A stretch of 64,000 bases of DNA. Source: Ptiloglossa arizonensis. Its lineage: Eukaryota; Arthropoda; Insecta; Hymenoptera; Colletidae. Position 1 is the stretch's first letter; each line of letters opens with the position of its first letter. Made by a program: the position numbers and the translations under genes. Below are positions 10,091 to 23,719 of this stretch, piece by piece. The notes under the pieces were generated by a model that was not told the DNA's origin, searched no databases, and was given only the letters and a program-made list of their open reading frames with translations. The stretch spans positions 310,001 to 374,000 of the forward strand of contig NW_027478777.1 of assembly GCF_051014685.1 (NCBI RefSeq). Direction: 5' to 3'.

Positions 10091-12953
10091 AGTTAACGAA
10101 TGGTTGAGAAACCATCAAAATTTTCGCAATTGTGATGCTAGAAACGAATATCTGGAATGGCCTAGGGGAAAAATACACATACCGTTGTGATCGGGCGAGT
10201 TTCTGCTTTCAGATGCAACAGAAATTTCTCTGATTCGTCAATCCGTTCGCGAGATATGGGAGTTTGGATTTAAGAGAAGGTTGAGAAACCATCAAAATTT
10301 TCGCTAGTCTGATACTCGAAAGCAATAACTACAATGGCCTAGGGCAAAAATACACATACCGTTGTAATCGGGCGAGTTTCTGCTTTCAGACGCAAGAGGA
10401 ACTTCTCGAGTTCGTCAATCCATTCGCGAGATATGGGAGTTTGAATTTAAGGAATGGTTGAGAAACCATCAAAATTTTCGCAAGTCTGATACTCGAAACC
10501 AATAACTACTATGGCCTAGGACAAAAAAACACATACCGTTGTAATCGGGCGAGTTTCTGCTTTCAGACGCAAGAGGAACTTCTCGAGTTCGTCAATCCGT
10601 TCGCGAGATATGGGAGTTTGAATTTAAGGAATGGTTGAGAAACCATCAAAATTTTCGCAATTCTGATGCTAGAAACGAATAACTGGAATGGCATAGGGAA
10701 AAAATACACATACCGTTGTAATCGGGCGAGTTTCTACTTTCAGATGCAACAGGAATTTCTGGAGTTCGTCAATCCGTTCGCGAGATATGGGAGTTTGAAG
10801 TTAAGGAATGGTTGAGAAACCATCAAAATTTTCGCAAGTCTGATACTCGAAACCAATAACTTCTATTGCCTAGTGCAAAAATACACATACCGTTGTAATC
10901 GGGAGAGTTTCTACTTTCAGATGCAACAGGAATTTCTCGAGTTCGTCAATCCGTTCCGAAGATATGGGAGTTTGAAGTTAACGAATGGTTGAGAAACCAT
11001 CAAAATTTTCGCAATTGTGATGCTAGAAACGAATATCTGGAATGGCCTAGGGGAAAAATACACATACCGTTGTGATCGGGCGAGTTTCTGCTTTCAGATG
11101 CAACAGAAATTTCTCGGATTCGTCAATTCGTTGGCAAGATATGGGAGTTTGAATTTAAGGAATGGTTGAGAAACCATCAAAATTTTCGCAAGTCTGATAC
11201 TCGAAACCAATAACTATTATGGCCTAGGGCAAAAATCCACATACCTTTGTAATCGGGCGAGTTTCTGCTTTCAGATGCAACAGGAATTTCTCGAGTTCGT
11301 CAATCCGTTCGCGAGATATGGGAGTTTGAAGTTACGGAATGGTTGAGAAACCATCAAAATTTTCGTAAGTCTGATACTCGAAACCAATAACTTCAATTGC
11401 CTAGGGCAAAAATACACATACCGTTGTATTCGGGCGAGTTTCTACTTACAGATGCAACAGGAATTTCTCGAGTTCGTCAATCCGTTCGCGAGATATGGGA
11501 GATTGAACTTAAGGAATGGTTGAGAAACCGTCAAAATTTTCGCAAGTCTGATACTCGAAACCAATAACTACAATTGCCTAGGGCAAAAATACACATACCT
11601 TTGTAATCGGGCGAGTTTCTGCTTTCAGATGCAACTGGAATTTCTCGAGTTCGTCAATCCTTTCGCAAGATATGGGAGTTTGAAGTTAAGGAATGGTTGA
11701 GAAACCATCAAAATTTTCGCAAGTCTGATACTCGAAACCAATAAGTACTCTTGCCGAGGGGAAAAATACATATACCGTTGTAATCGGGCGAGTTTCTACT
11801 TTCAGATGCAAGAGGAATTTCTCGACTTCGTCAATCCGTTCGCGAGATATGGGAGTTTGAAGTTAAGGAATGGTTGAGGAACCATCAAAATTTTCGCAGG
11901 TCTGACACTCGAAACCAATAATTGGAATGGACTAGGGGAAAAGTACACACCACATTGTAATCGGGCGAGTTTCTACTTTCAGATGCAACAGGAATTTCTC
12001 GAGTTCGTCAAACCGTTCGCGAGATATGGGAGTTTGTAGTTAAGGAATGGTTGAGAAACCATCAAAATTTTCGCAAGTCTGATACTCGAAACCAATAACT
12101 GCTATGGCATAGGGCAAAAATACACATAGCATTGTAATCGGGCGAGATTATGCTTTCAGATGCAATTGGAATTTCTCGAGTTGGAAATCCGTTCGCGAGA
12201 TATGGGAGTTTGAAGTTAAGGAATGGTTGAGAAATCATCAAAATTTTTGCAAGTCTGATACTCGAAACCAATAACTACTGTGGCCTAGGGCAAAAATACA
12301 CATACCATGGTAATCGGGCGAGTTTCTACTTTCAGATGCAACAGAAATTTTTCGGTTTTGTCAATCCGTTCGCGAGATATGGGAGTTTGAAGTTAAGGAA
12401 TGCTTGAGAAACCATCAAAATTTTCGCAATTCTGATACTCGAAACCAATAACTACTGTCGCCTATGGCAAAAATACACATACCGTTGTAATCAGGCCATC
12501 TTCTACCATCAGATGCAACTGAAATTTCTCGAGTTCGTCTATACGTTCGCGAGATATGGGAGTTTGAAGTTAAGGAATGGTTAAGGAACCATCAAAATTT
12601 TCGCAAGTCTGATACTCGAAACCAATAACTACTGTGGCCTAGGGGAAAAATACACCTACCTTTGTAATCGGGCGAGTTTCTACTTTCAGGTGCAACAGGA
12701 ATTTCTCGAGTTCGTCAATCCTTTCGCGAGATATGGGAGTTTGAAGTTAAGGAATGTTTGAGAAACCATCAAAATTTTCGCAAGTCTGATACTCGAAACC
12801 AATAACTACTATTGCCTAGGGCAAAAATACACATTCCGTTGTAATCAGGCCATCTTCTACCATCAGATGCAACTGAAATTTCTCGAGTTCGTCTATCCGT
12901 TCGCGAGATATGGGAGTTTGAAGTTAAGGAATGGTTAAGGAACCATCAAAATT
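10091..12953 (+). repeat. Second copy of the 2.86-kb segment
   Basis: Partner of 4428-7290. Private differences include GTCAAACCG and GAGTTGGAAATCC in this copy against GTCAATCCG and GAGTTGGTAATCC in the other. Its right part overlaps the first unit of the 2,300-bp HOR. Confidence 0.75.
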
Positions 12954-13920
12954 TTCGCAAGTCTGTTACTCGAAACCAATAACTACTGTGGCCTAGGGCA
13001 AAAATACACATACCATGGTAATCGGGGGAGTTTCTGCTTTCAGATGCAACAGGAGTTTCTCGAGTTCGTCTATCCTTTCGCGAGATATGGGAGTTTGAAG
13101 TTAAGGAATGGTTGAGGAACCATCAAAATTTCCGCAAGTCTGATACTCGAAACCAATAACTGCTATGGCCTAGGGCAAAAATACACAAACCGTTGTAATC
13201 GGGCGAATTTCTACTTTCAGATGCAACAGGAATTTCTCGAGTTCGTCAATCCGTTCGGGAGATATGGGAGTTTGAAGTTAAGGAATGGTTGAGAAACCAT
13301 CAAAATTTTCGCATGTCTGATACTCGAAACCAATAACTACTATGGCCCAGGGCAAAAATACACATGCCGTTGTAATCGGGCGAGTTTCTGCTTTCAGATG
13401 CAACAGGAATTTCTCGAGTTCGTCAATCTGTTCGCGAGATATGGGAGTTCGAAGTTACGGAATGATTGAGGAACCATCAAAATTTCCGCAAGTCTGATAC
13501 TCGAAACTAATAACTTCTATTGCCTAGGGCAAAAATACACATGCCGTTGTAATCGGGCGAGTTTCTACTTTCAGATGCAACAGGAATTTCTCGAGTTCGT
13601 CAATCCGTTCGCGTGATATGGGAGTTTGAAGTTAAGGAATGGTTGAGAAACCATCAAAATTTTCGCATGTCTGATTCTCGAAACCAATAACTACTATGGC
13701 CCAGGGCAAAAATACACATGCCGTTGTAATCGGGCGAGTTTCTGCTTTCAGATGCAACAGGAATTTCTCGAGTTCGTCAATCCGTTCGCGAGATATGGGA
13801 GTTTGAAGTTACGGAATGGTTGAGGAACCATCAAAATTTCCGCAAGTCTGATACTCGAAACCAATAACTGGAATGGCGTATGGGGAAAGTACACACAGCA
13901 TTGTAATGGGGCGAGTTTCT
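11621..13920 (+). repeat. 13-monomer HOR unit, copy A (2,300 bp)
   Basis: Thirteen monomers, one of them 176 bp, giving 2,300 bp. The adjacent copy at 13921-16220 shares private variants CTCGACTTCG, GTCAAACCG, TATACGTTCGC, GTTCGAAGTTACGG and AATGATTGAGG at exactly 2,300-bp spacing. I found only isolated differences, such as ACATTCCG here against ACATACCG and GGCGTATGG against GGCCTATGG, so the duplication looks recent. Confidence 0.85.
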
Positions 13921-16220
13921 GCTTTCAGATGCAACTGGAATTTCTCGAGTTCGTCAATCCTTTCGCAAGATATGGGAGTTTGAAGTTAAGGAATGGTTGA
14001 GAAACCATCAAAATTTTCGCAAGTCTGATACTCGAAACCAATAAGTACTCTTGCCGAGGGGAAAAATACATATACCGTTGTAATCGGGCGAGTTTCTACT
14101 TTCAGATGCAAGAGGAATTTCTCGACTTCGTCAATCCGTTCGCGAGATATGGGAGTTTGAAGTTAAGGAATGGTTGAGGAACCATCAAAATTTTCGCAGG
14201 TCTGACACTCGAAACCAATAATTGGAATGGACTAGGGGAAAAGTACACACCACATTGTAATCGGGCGAGTTTCTACTTTCAGATGCAACAGGAATTTCTC
14301 GAGTTCGTCAAACCGTTCGCGAGATATGGGAGTTTGTAGTTAAGGAATGGTTGAGAAACCATCAAAATTTTCGCAAGTCTGATACTCGAAACCAATAACT
14401 GCTATGGCATAGGGCAAAAATACACATAGCATTGTAATCGGGCGAGATTATGCTTTCAGATGCAATTGGAATTTCTCGAGTTGGAAATCCGTTCGCGAGA
14501 TATGGGAGTTTGAAGTTAAGGAATGGTTGAGAAATCATCAAAATTTTTGCAAGTCTGATACTCGAAACCAATAACTACTGTGGCCTAGGGCAAAAATACA
14601 CATACCATGGTAATCGGGCGAGTTTCTACTTTCAGATGCAACAGAAATTTTTCGGTTTTGTCAATCCGTTCGCGAGATATGGGAGTTTGAAGTTAAGGAA
14701 TGCTTGAGAAACCATCAAAATTTTCGCAATTCTGATACTCGAAACCAATAACTACTGTCGCCTATGGCAAAAATACACATACCGTTGTAATCAGGCCATC
14801 TTCTACCATCAGATGCAACTGAAATTTCTCGAGTTCGTCTATACGTTCGCGAGATATGGGAGTTTGAAGTTAAGGAATGGTTAAGGAACCATCAAAATTT
14901 TCGCAAGTCTGATACTCGAAACCAATAACTACTGTGGCCTAGGGGAAAAATACACCTACCTTTGTAATCGGGCGAGTTTCTACTTTCAGGTGCAACAGGA
15001 ATTTCTCGAGTTCGTCAATCCTTTCGCGAGATATGGGAGTTTGAAGTTAAGGAATGTTTGAGAAACCATCAAAATTTTCGCAAGTCTGATACTCGAAACC
15101 AATAACTACTATTGCCTAGGGCAAAAATACACATACCGTTGTAATCAGGCCATCTTCTACCATCAGATGCAACTGAAATTTCTCGAGTTCGTCTATCCGT
15201 TCGCGAGATATGGGAGTTTGAAGTTAAGGAATGGTTAAGGAACCATCAAAATTTTCGCAAGTCTGTTACTCGAAACCAATAACTACTGTGGCCTAGGGCA
15301 AAAATACACATACCATGGTAATCGGGGGAGTTTCTGCTTTCAGATGCAACAGGAGTTTCTCGAGTTCGTCTATCCTTTCGCGAGATATGGGAGTTTGAAG
15401 TTAAGGAATGGTTGAGGAACCATCAAAATTTCCGCAAGTCTGATACTCGAAACCAATAACTGCTATGGCCTAGGGCAAAAATACACAAACCGTTGTAATC
15501 GGGCGAATTTCTACTTTCAGATGCAACAGGAATTTCTCGAGTTCGTCAATCCGTTCGGGAGATATGGGAGTTTGAAGTTAAGGAATGGTTGAGAAACCAT
15601 CAAAATTTTCGCATGTCTGATACTCGAAACCAATAACTACTATGGCCCAGGGCAAAAATACACATGCCGTTGTAATCGGGCGAGTTTCTGCTTTCAGATG
15701 CAACAGGAATTTCTCGAGTTCGTCAATCTGTTCGCGAGATATGGGAGTTCGAAGTTACGGAATGATTGAGGAACCATCAAAATTTCCGCAAGTCTGATAC
15801 TCGAAACTAATAACTTCTATTGCCTAGGGCAAAAATACACATGCCGTTGTAATCGGGCGAGTTTCTACTTTCAGATGCAACAGGAATTTCTCGAGTTCGT
15901 CAATCCGTTCGCGTGATATGGGAGTTTGAAGTTAAGGAATGGTTGAGAAACCATCAAAATTTTCGCATGTCTGATTCTCGAAACCAATAACTACTATGGC
16001 CCAGGGCAAAAATACACATGCCGTTGTAATCGGGCGAGTTTCTGCTTTCAGATGCAACAGGAATTTCTCGAGTTCGTCAATCCGTTCGCGAGATATGGGA
16101 GTTTGAAGTTACGGAATGGTTGAGGAACCATCAAAATTTCCGCAAGTCTGATACTCGAAACCAATAACTGGAATGGCCTATGGGGAAAGTACACACAGCA
16201 TTGTAATGGGGCGAGTTTCT
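13921..16220 (+). repeat. 13-monomer HOR unit, copy B (2,300 bp)
   Basis: Direct tandem neighbour of copy A with the same monomer order and nearly the same sequence. The following unit, from 16221, lacks CTCGACTTCG and GTCAAACCG and instead resembles the 8081 unit. Copies A and B therefore form a separate duplication inside an older HOR. Confidence 0.85.
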
Positions 16221-17400
16221 GCTTTCAGATGCAACTGGAATTTCTCGAGTTCGTCAATCCTTTCGCAAGATATGGGAGTTTGAAGTTAAGGAATGGTTGA
16301 GAAACCATCAAAATTTTCGCAAGTCTGATACTCGAAACCAATAAGTACTCTTGCCGAGGGGAAAAATACATATACCGTTGTAATCGGGCGAGTTTCTACT
16401 TTCAGATGCAAGAGGAATTTCTCGAGTTCGTCAATCCGTTCGCGAGATATGGGAGTTTGAAGTTAAGGAATGGTTGAGGAACCATCAAAATTTTCGCAGG
16501 TCTGACACTCGAAACCAATAATTGGAATGGACTAGGGGAAAAGTACACACCACATTGTAATCGGGCGAGTTTCTACTTTCAGATGCAACAGGAATTTCTC
16601 GAGTTCGTCAATCCGTTCGCGAGATATGGGAGTTTGTAGTTAAGGAATGGTTGAGAAACCATCAAAATTTTCGCAAGTCTGATACTCGAAACCAATAACT
16701 GCTATGGCATAGGGCAAAAATACACATAGCATTGTAATCGGGCGAGATTATGCTTTCAGATGCAATTGGAATTTCTCGAGTTGGTAATCCGTTCGCGAGA
16801 TATGGGAGTTTGAAGTTAAGGAATGGTTGAGAAATCATCAAAATTTTTGCAAGTCTGATACTCGAAACCAATAACTACTGTGGCCTAGGGCAAAAATACA
16901 CATACCATGGTAATCGGGCGAGTTTCTACTTTCAGATGCAACAGAAATTTTTCGGTTTTGTCAATCCGTTCGCGAGATATGGGAGTTTGAAGTTAAGGAA
17001 TGGTTGAGGAACCATCAAAATTTCCGCAAGTCTGATACTCGAAACCAATAACTGGAATGGCCCATGGGAAAAGTACACACAGCATTGTAATGGGGCGAGT
17101 TTCTACTTTCAGATGCAACACGAATTTCTCGAGTTCGTCAATCCGTTCGCGAGATATGGGAGTTTGAAGTTAAGGAATGGTGGAAAATCCATCTAAATTT
17201 CCGCAAGTCTGATACTCGAAACCAATAACTGGAATGGCCTATGGGGAAAGTACATACAGCATTGTAATGGGGCGAGTTTCTACTTTCAGATGCAACAGGA
17301 ATTTCTCGAGTCTGTGTATCCTTTCGCGAGATATGGGAGTTTGAAGTTAAGGAATGGTTGAGGAACCATCAAAATTTCCGCAAGTCTGATACTGGAAACC
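16221..17400 (+). repeat. Partial HOR unit, 8081-type
   Basis: Follows copy B in phase, but its variants match 8081-9260 at an offset of 8,140 bp. The match ends near 17391, where this copy continues with CTGGAAACC and CTGCTATGG. A mosaic sub-array with CAGGTGCAACAGG and TGGAATGGCCCATGGG monomers fills the space up to 19.4 kb. Confidence 0.7.
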
Positions 17401-20400
17401 AATAACTGCTATGGCCTAGGGCAAAAATACACAAACGGTTGTAATCGGGCGAATTTCTACCATCAGATGCAACTGAAATTTCTCGAGTTCGTCTATCCGT
17501 TCGCGAGATATGGGAGTTTGAAGTTAAGGAATGGTTAAGGAACCATCAAAATTTTCGCAAGTCTGATACTCGAAACCAATAACTACTGTGGCCTAGGGGA
17601 AAAATACACCTACCTTTGTAATCGGGCGAGTTTCTACTTTCAGGTGCAACAGGAATTTCTCGAGTTCGTCAATCCTTTCGCGAGATATGGGAGTTTGAAG
17701 TTAAGGAATGTTTGAGAAACCATCAAAATTTTCGCAAGTCTGACACTCGAAACCAATAACTACTATTGCCTAGGGCAAAAATACACATACCGTTGTAATC
17801 AGGCCATCTTCTACCATCAGATGCAACTGAAATTTCTCGAGTTCGTCTATCCGTTCGCGAGATATGGGAGTTTGAAGTTAAGGAATGGTTAAGGAACCAT
17901 CAAAATTTTCGCAAGTCTGATACTCGAAACCAATAACTACTGTGGCCTAGGGGAAAAATACACATACCTTTGTAATCGGGCGAGTTTCTACTTTCAGGTG
18001 CAACAGGAATTTCTCGAGTTCGTCAATCCTTTCGCGAAATATGGGAGTTTGAAGTTAAGGAATGGTTGAGGAACCATCAAAATTTTTGCAAGTCTGATAC
18101 TCGAAACCAATAACTACTATTGCCTAGGGCAAAAATACACATACCATTGTAATCAGGCGATCTTCTACCATCAGATGCAACAGAAATTTCTCGAGTTCGT
18201 CTATCCGTTCGCGAGATATGGGAGTTTGAAGTTAAGGAATGGTTAAGGAACCATCAAAATTTTCGCAAGTCTGATACTCGAAACCAATAACTACTGTGGC
18301 CTAGGGGAAAAATACACCTACCTTTGTAATCGGGCGAGTTTCTACTTTCAGGTGCAACAGGAATTTCTCGAGTTCGTCAATCCTTTCGCGAAATATGGGA
18401 GTTTGAAGTTAAGGAATGGTTGAGAAACCATCAAAATTTTTGCAAGTCTGATACTCGAAACCAATAACAACTGTGGCCTAGGGCAAAAATACACATACCA
18501 TGGTAATCGGGGGAGTTTCTGCTTTCAGATGCAACAGGAATTTCTCGAGTTCGTCTATCCTTTCGCGAGATATGGGAGTTTGAAGTTAAGGAATGGTTGA
18601 GGAACCATCAAAATTTCCGCAAGTCTGATACTCGAAACCAATAACTGGAATGGCCCATGGGAAAAGTACACACAGCATTGTAATGGGGCGAGTTTCTACT
18701 TTCAGATGCAACACGAATTTCTCGAGTTCGTCAATCCGTTCGCGAGATATGGGAGTTTGAAGTTAAGGAATGGTGGAAAATCCATCTAAATTTCCGCAAG
18801 TCTGATACTCGAAACCAATAACTGGAATGGCCTATGGGGAAAGTACATACAGCATTGTAATGGGGCGAGTTTCTACTTTCAGATGCAACAGGAATTTCTC
18901 GAGTTCGTGTATCCTTTCGCGAGATATGGGAGTTTGAAGTTAAGGAATGGTTGAGGAACCATCAAAATTTCCGCATGTCTGATACTGGAAACCAATAACT
19001 GCTATGGCCTAGGGCAAAAATACACAAACCGTTGTAATCGGGCGAATTTCTACTTTCAGATGCAACAGGAATTTCTCGAGTTCGTCAATCCGTTCGGGAG
19101 ATATGGGAGTTTGAAGTTAAGGAATGGTTGAGAAACCATCAAAATTTTCGCATGTCTGATACTCGAAACCAATAACTACTATGGCCCAGGGCAAAAATAC
19201 ACATGCCGTTGTAATCGGGCGAGTTTCTGCTTTCAGATGCAACAGGAATTTCTCGAGTTCGTCAATCTGTTCGCGAGATATGGGAGTTTGAAGTTACGGA
19301 ATGTTTGAGGAACCATCAAAATTTCCGCAAGTCTGATACTCGAAACTAATAACTTCTATTGCCTAGGGCAAAAATACACATGCCGTTGTAATCGGGCGAG
19401 TTTCTACTTTCAGATGCAACAGGAATTTCTCGAGTTCGTCAATCCGTTCGCGTGATATGGGAGTTTGAAGTTACGGAATGGTTGAGAAACCATCAAATTT
19501 ACGCAAGTCTGATACTCGAAACCAATAACTTCTATTGCCTAGGGCAAAAATACACATACCGTTGTATTCGGGCGAGTTTCTACTTTGAGATGCAACAGGA
19601 ATTTCTCGAGTTCGTCAATCCGTTCGCGAGATATGGGAGTTTGAAGTTAAGGAATGGTTGAGAAACCATCAAAATTTTCGCAAGTCTGATACTCGAAACC
19701 AATAAGTACTATTGCCGAGGGGAAAAATACATATACCGTTGTAATCGGGCGAGTTTCTACTTTCAGATGCAAGAGGAATTTCTCGAGTTCGTCAATCCGT
19801 TCGCGAGATATGGGAGTTTGAAGTTACGGAATGGTTGAGAAACCAACAAAATTTACGCAAGTCTGATACTCGAAACCAATAACTTCTATTGCCTAGGGCA
19901 AAAATACACATACCGTTGTATTCGGGCGAGTTTCTACTTTGAGATGCAACAGGAATTTCTCGAGTTCGTCAAACCGTTCGCGAGATATGGGAGTTTGAAG
20001 TTAAGGAATGGTTCAGAAACCGTCCAATTTTTTGCAAGTCTGGTACTCGAAACCAATAATTGGAATGGACTAGGGGAAAAGTACACACCCCATTGTAATC
20101 GGGCGAGTTTCTACCTTCAGATGCAAAAGGAATTTCTCGAGTTCGTCAATCCGTTCGCGAGATATGGGAGTTTGAAGTTAAGGAATGGTTGAGAAACCGT
20201 CAAAATTTTCGCAAGTCTGATACTCGAAACCAATAACTACAATTGCCTAGGGCAAAAATACACATACCTTTGTAATCGGGCGAGTTTCTGCTTTCAGATG
20301 CAACAGGAATTTCTCGAGTTCGTCAATTCGTTCGCGAAATATGGGAGTTTGAAGTTACGGAATGGTTGAGAAACCATCAAAATTTTCGCAAGTCTGATAC

Positions 20401-20820
20401 TCGAAACCAATAAGTACTATTGCCGATGGGAAAAATGCATATACCGTTGTAATCGGGCGAGTTTCTACTTTCATATGCAAGAGGAATTTCTCGAGTTCGT
20501 CAATCCGTTCGCGAGATATGGGAGTTTGAAGTTAAGGAATGGTTGAGGAACCATCAAAATTTTCGCTTGTCTGATACTCGAAACCAATAACTGGAATGGC
20601 CTAGGGGAAAAGTACACACCCCATTGTAATCGGGCGAGTTTCTACTTTCAGATGCAACAGGAATTTCTCGAGTTCGTCAATCCGTTCGCGAGATATGGGA
20701 ATTTGAAGTTAAGGAATGGTTGAGAAACCATCAAAATTTTCGCAAGTCTGATACTCGAAACCAATAACTGCTATGGCCTAGGGCAAAAATACACATAGCA
20801 TTGTAATCGGGCGAGATTAT

Positions 20821-22058
20821 GCTTTCAGATGCAACTGCAATTTCTCGAGTTGGTAATCCGTTCGCGAGATATGGGAGTTTGAAGTTAAGGAATGGTTGAG
20901 AAATCATCAAAATTTTTGCAAGTCTGATACTCGAAACCAATAACTACTATTGCCTAGGGCAAAAATACACATACCGTTGTAATCGGGCGATCTTCTACCA
21001 TCAGATGCAACAGGAATTTCTCGAGTTCGTCAATCCGTTCGCGAGATATGGGAGTTTGAAGTTAAGGAATGGTTAAGGAACCATCAAAATTTTCGCAAGT
21101 CTGATACTCGAAACCAATAACTTCTATTGCCTAGGGCAAAGATACACATACCGTTGTATTCGGGCGAGTTTCTACTTTCAGATGCAACAGGAATTTCTCG
21201 AGTTCGTCAATCCGTTCGCGAGGTATGGGAGTTTGAAGTTAAGGAATGGTTGAGAAACCGTCAAAATTTTCGCAAGTCTGATACTCGAAACCAATAACTA
21301 CAATTGCCTAGGGCAAAAATACACATACCTTTGTAATCGGGCGAGTTTCTGCTTTCAGATGCAACAGGAATTTCTCGAGTTCGTCAATCCTTTCGCGAGA
21401 TATGGGAGTTTGAAGTTAAGGAATGGTTGAGGAACCATCAAAATTTTCGCAAGTCTGAAACTCGAAACCAATAACTACAAAGGCCTAGGAGAAAAATACA
21501 CATACCTTTGTAGTCGGGCGAGTTTCTACTTTCAGATGCAACCGGAATTTTTCGAGTTCGTCTATCCGTTCGAGAGGTATGGGAGTTTGAAGTTAAGGAA
21601 TGGTTGAGAAACAATCAAAATTTTCGCAAGCCTGACACTCGAAACCAATAACTACAAAGGCCTAGGGGAAAAATACACATACCTTTGTAATCGGGCGAGT
21701 TTCTACTTTCAGATGCAACCGGAATTTTTCGAGTTCGTCTATCCGTTCGAGAGATATGGGAGTTTGAAGTTAAGGAATGGTTGAGAAACAATCAAAATTT
21801 TCGCAAGTCTGATACTCGAAACAAATAACTACAATGGCCTAGGGGAAAAATACACATAGCGTTGTAATCGGGAGAGTTTCTACTTTCAGTTGCAACAGGA
21901 ATTTCTCGAGTTCGTCAATCCTTTCGCGAGATATGGGAGTTTGAATTTAAGGAATGGTTGAGGAACCATCAAAATTTTCGCAAGTCTGATACTCGAAACC
22001 AATAACTATTATAGCCCAGGGCAAAAATACACATGCCGTTGTAATCGGGCGAGTTTCT
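20821..22058 (+). repeat. 7-monomer HOR unit (1,238 bp), first copy
   Basis: Begins at GCTTTCAGATGCAACTGC with the 176-bp GAGTTGG monomer and returns in phase at 22059, which is 7 x 177 minus 1. Its internal order is the GAGTTGG monomer, a GCGATCTTCTACC monomer, CAAAGATACAC with a GTATTCGG monomer, a CTACAATTGCC monomer, two CAACCGG monomers and a CAAATAACTAC monomer. Confidence 0.8.
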
Positions 22059-23110
22059 GCTTTCAGATGCAACTGCAATTTCTCGAGTTGGTAATCCGTT
22101 CGCGAGATATGGGAGTTTGAAGTTAAGGAATGGTTGAGAAATCATCAAAATTTTTGCAAGTCTGATAATCGAAACCAATAACTACTATTGCCTAGGGCAA
22201 AAATACACATACCGTTGTAATCGGGCGATCTTCTACCATCAGATGCAACAGGAATTTCTCGAGTTCGTCAATCCGTTCGCGAGATATGGGAGTTTGAAGT
22301 TAAGGAATGGTTAAGGAACCATCAAAATTTTCGCAAGTCTGATACTCGAAACCAATAACTTCTATTGCCTAGGGCAAAGATACACATACCGTTGTATTCG
22401 GGCGAGTTTCTACTTTCAGATGCAACAGGAATTTCTCGAGTTCGTCAATCCGTTCGCGAGGTATGGGAGTTTGAAGTTAAGGAATGGTTGAGAAACCGTC
22501 AAAATTTTCGCAAGTCTGATACTCGAAACCAATAACTACAATTGCCTAGGGCAAAAATACACATACCTTTGTAATCGGGCGAGTTTCTGCTTTCAGATGC
22601 AACAGGAATTTCTCGAGTTCGTCAATCCTTTCGCGAGATATGGGAGTTTGAAGTTAAGGAATGGTTGAGGAACCATCAAAATTTTCGCAAGTCTGAAACT
22701 CGAAACCAATAACTACAAAGGCCTAGGAGAAAAATACACATACCTTTGTAGTCGGGCGAGTTTCTACTTTCAGATGCAACCGGAATTTTTCGAGTTCGTC
22801 TATCCGTTCGAGAGATATGGGAGTTTGAAGTTAAGGAATGGTTGAGAAACAATCAAAATTTTCGCAAGCCTGACACTCGAAACCAATAACTACAAAGGCC
22901 TAGGGGAAAAATACACATACCTTTGTAATCGGGCGAGTTTCTACTTTCAGATGCAACCGGAATTTTTCGAGTTCGTCTATCCGTTCGAGAGATATGGGAG
23001 TTTGAAGTTAAGGAATGGTTGAGAAACAATCAAAATTTTCGCAAGTCTGATACTCGAAACAAATAACTACAATGGCCTAGGGGAAAAATACACATAGCGT
23101 TGTAATCGGG
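22059..23110 (+). repeat. 1,238-bp HOR, second copy, shortened
   Basis: Aligns with 20821-21872. It stops near 23110, where TTTCTGCTTTCAGATGC replaces the first copy's TTTCTACTTTCAGTTGC. One private change is GATAATCG against GATACTCG. Confidence 0.75.
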
Positions 23111-23719
23111 CGAGTTTCTGCTTTCAGATGCAACAGGAATTTCTCGAGTTCGTCAATCCGTTCGCGAGATATGGGAGTTTGAAGTTACGGAATGGTTGAG
23201 AAACCATCAAAATTTTCGCAAGTCTGATACTCGAAACCAATAACTTCTATTGCCTAGGGCAAAAATACACATACCGTTGTATTCGGGCGAGTTTCTACTT
23301 TCAGATGCAACAGGAATTTCTCGATTTCGTCAATCCGTTCGCGAGATATGGGAGTTTGAAGTTAAGGAATGGTTGAGAAACCGTCAAAATTTTCGCATGT
23401 CTGATACTCGAAACCAATAACTGCAATTGCCTAGGGCAAAAATACACATACATTTGTAATCGGGCGAGTTTCTGCTTTCAGATGCAACAGGAATTTCTCG
23501 AGTTCGTCAATCCGTTCGCGAGATATGGGAGTTTGAAGTTAAGGAATGGTTGAGAAACCATCAAAATTTTCGCAAGTCTGATAATCGAAAACAATAAGTA
23601 CTATTGCCGAGGAGAAAAATACACATACCTTTGTAGTCGGGCGAGTTTCTACTTTCAGATGCAACCGGAATTTTTCGAGTTCGTCTATCCGTTCGCGAGA
23701 TATGGGAGTTTGAAGTTAA

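Larger units (their letters stand above)
5250..19440 (+). repeat. Array region 2: 12/13-monomer HOR domain
   Basis: About 80 monomers organised around a recurring series: GCAACTGGAATTT, AGTACTCTTGCCGAGG, TGGAATGGACTAGGGG, a GAGATTATGC monomer with the GAGTTGG deletion, CCATGGTAATC with TTTTTCGGTTTTG, and monomers with GCCATCTTCTACC. The series returns at 5958, 8081, 11621, 13921 and 16221, with spacings of 2,123, 3,540, 2,300 and 2,300 bp. Copies differ by whole-monomer gain or loss. No gene is present. Confidence 0.85.
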
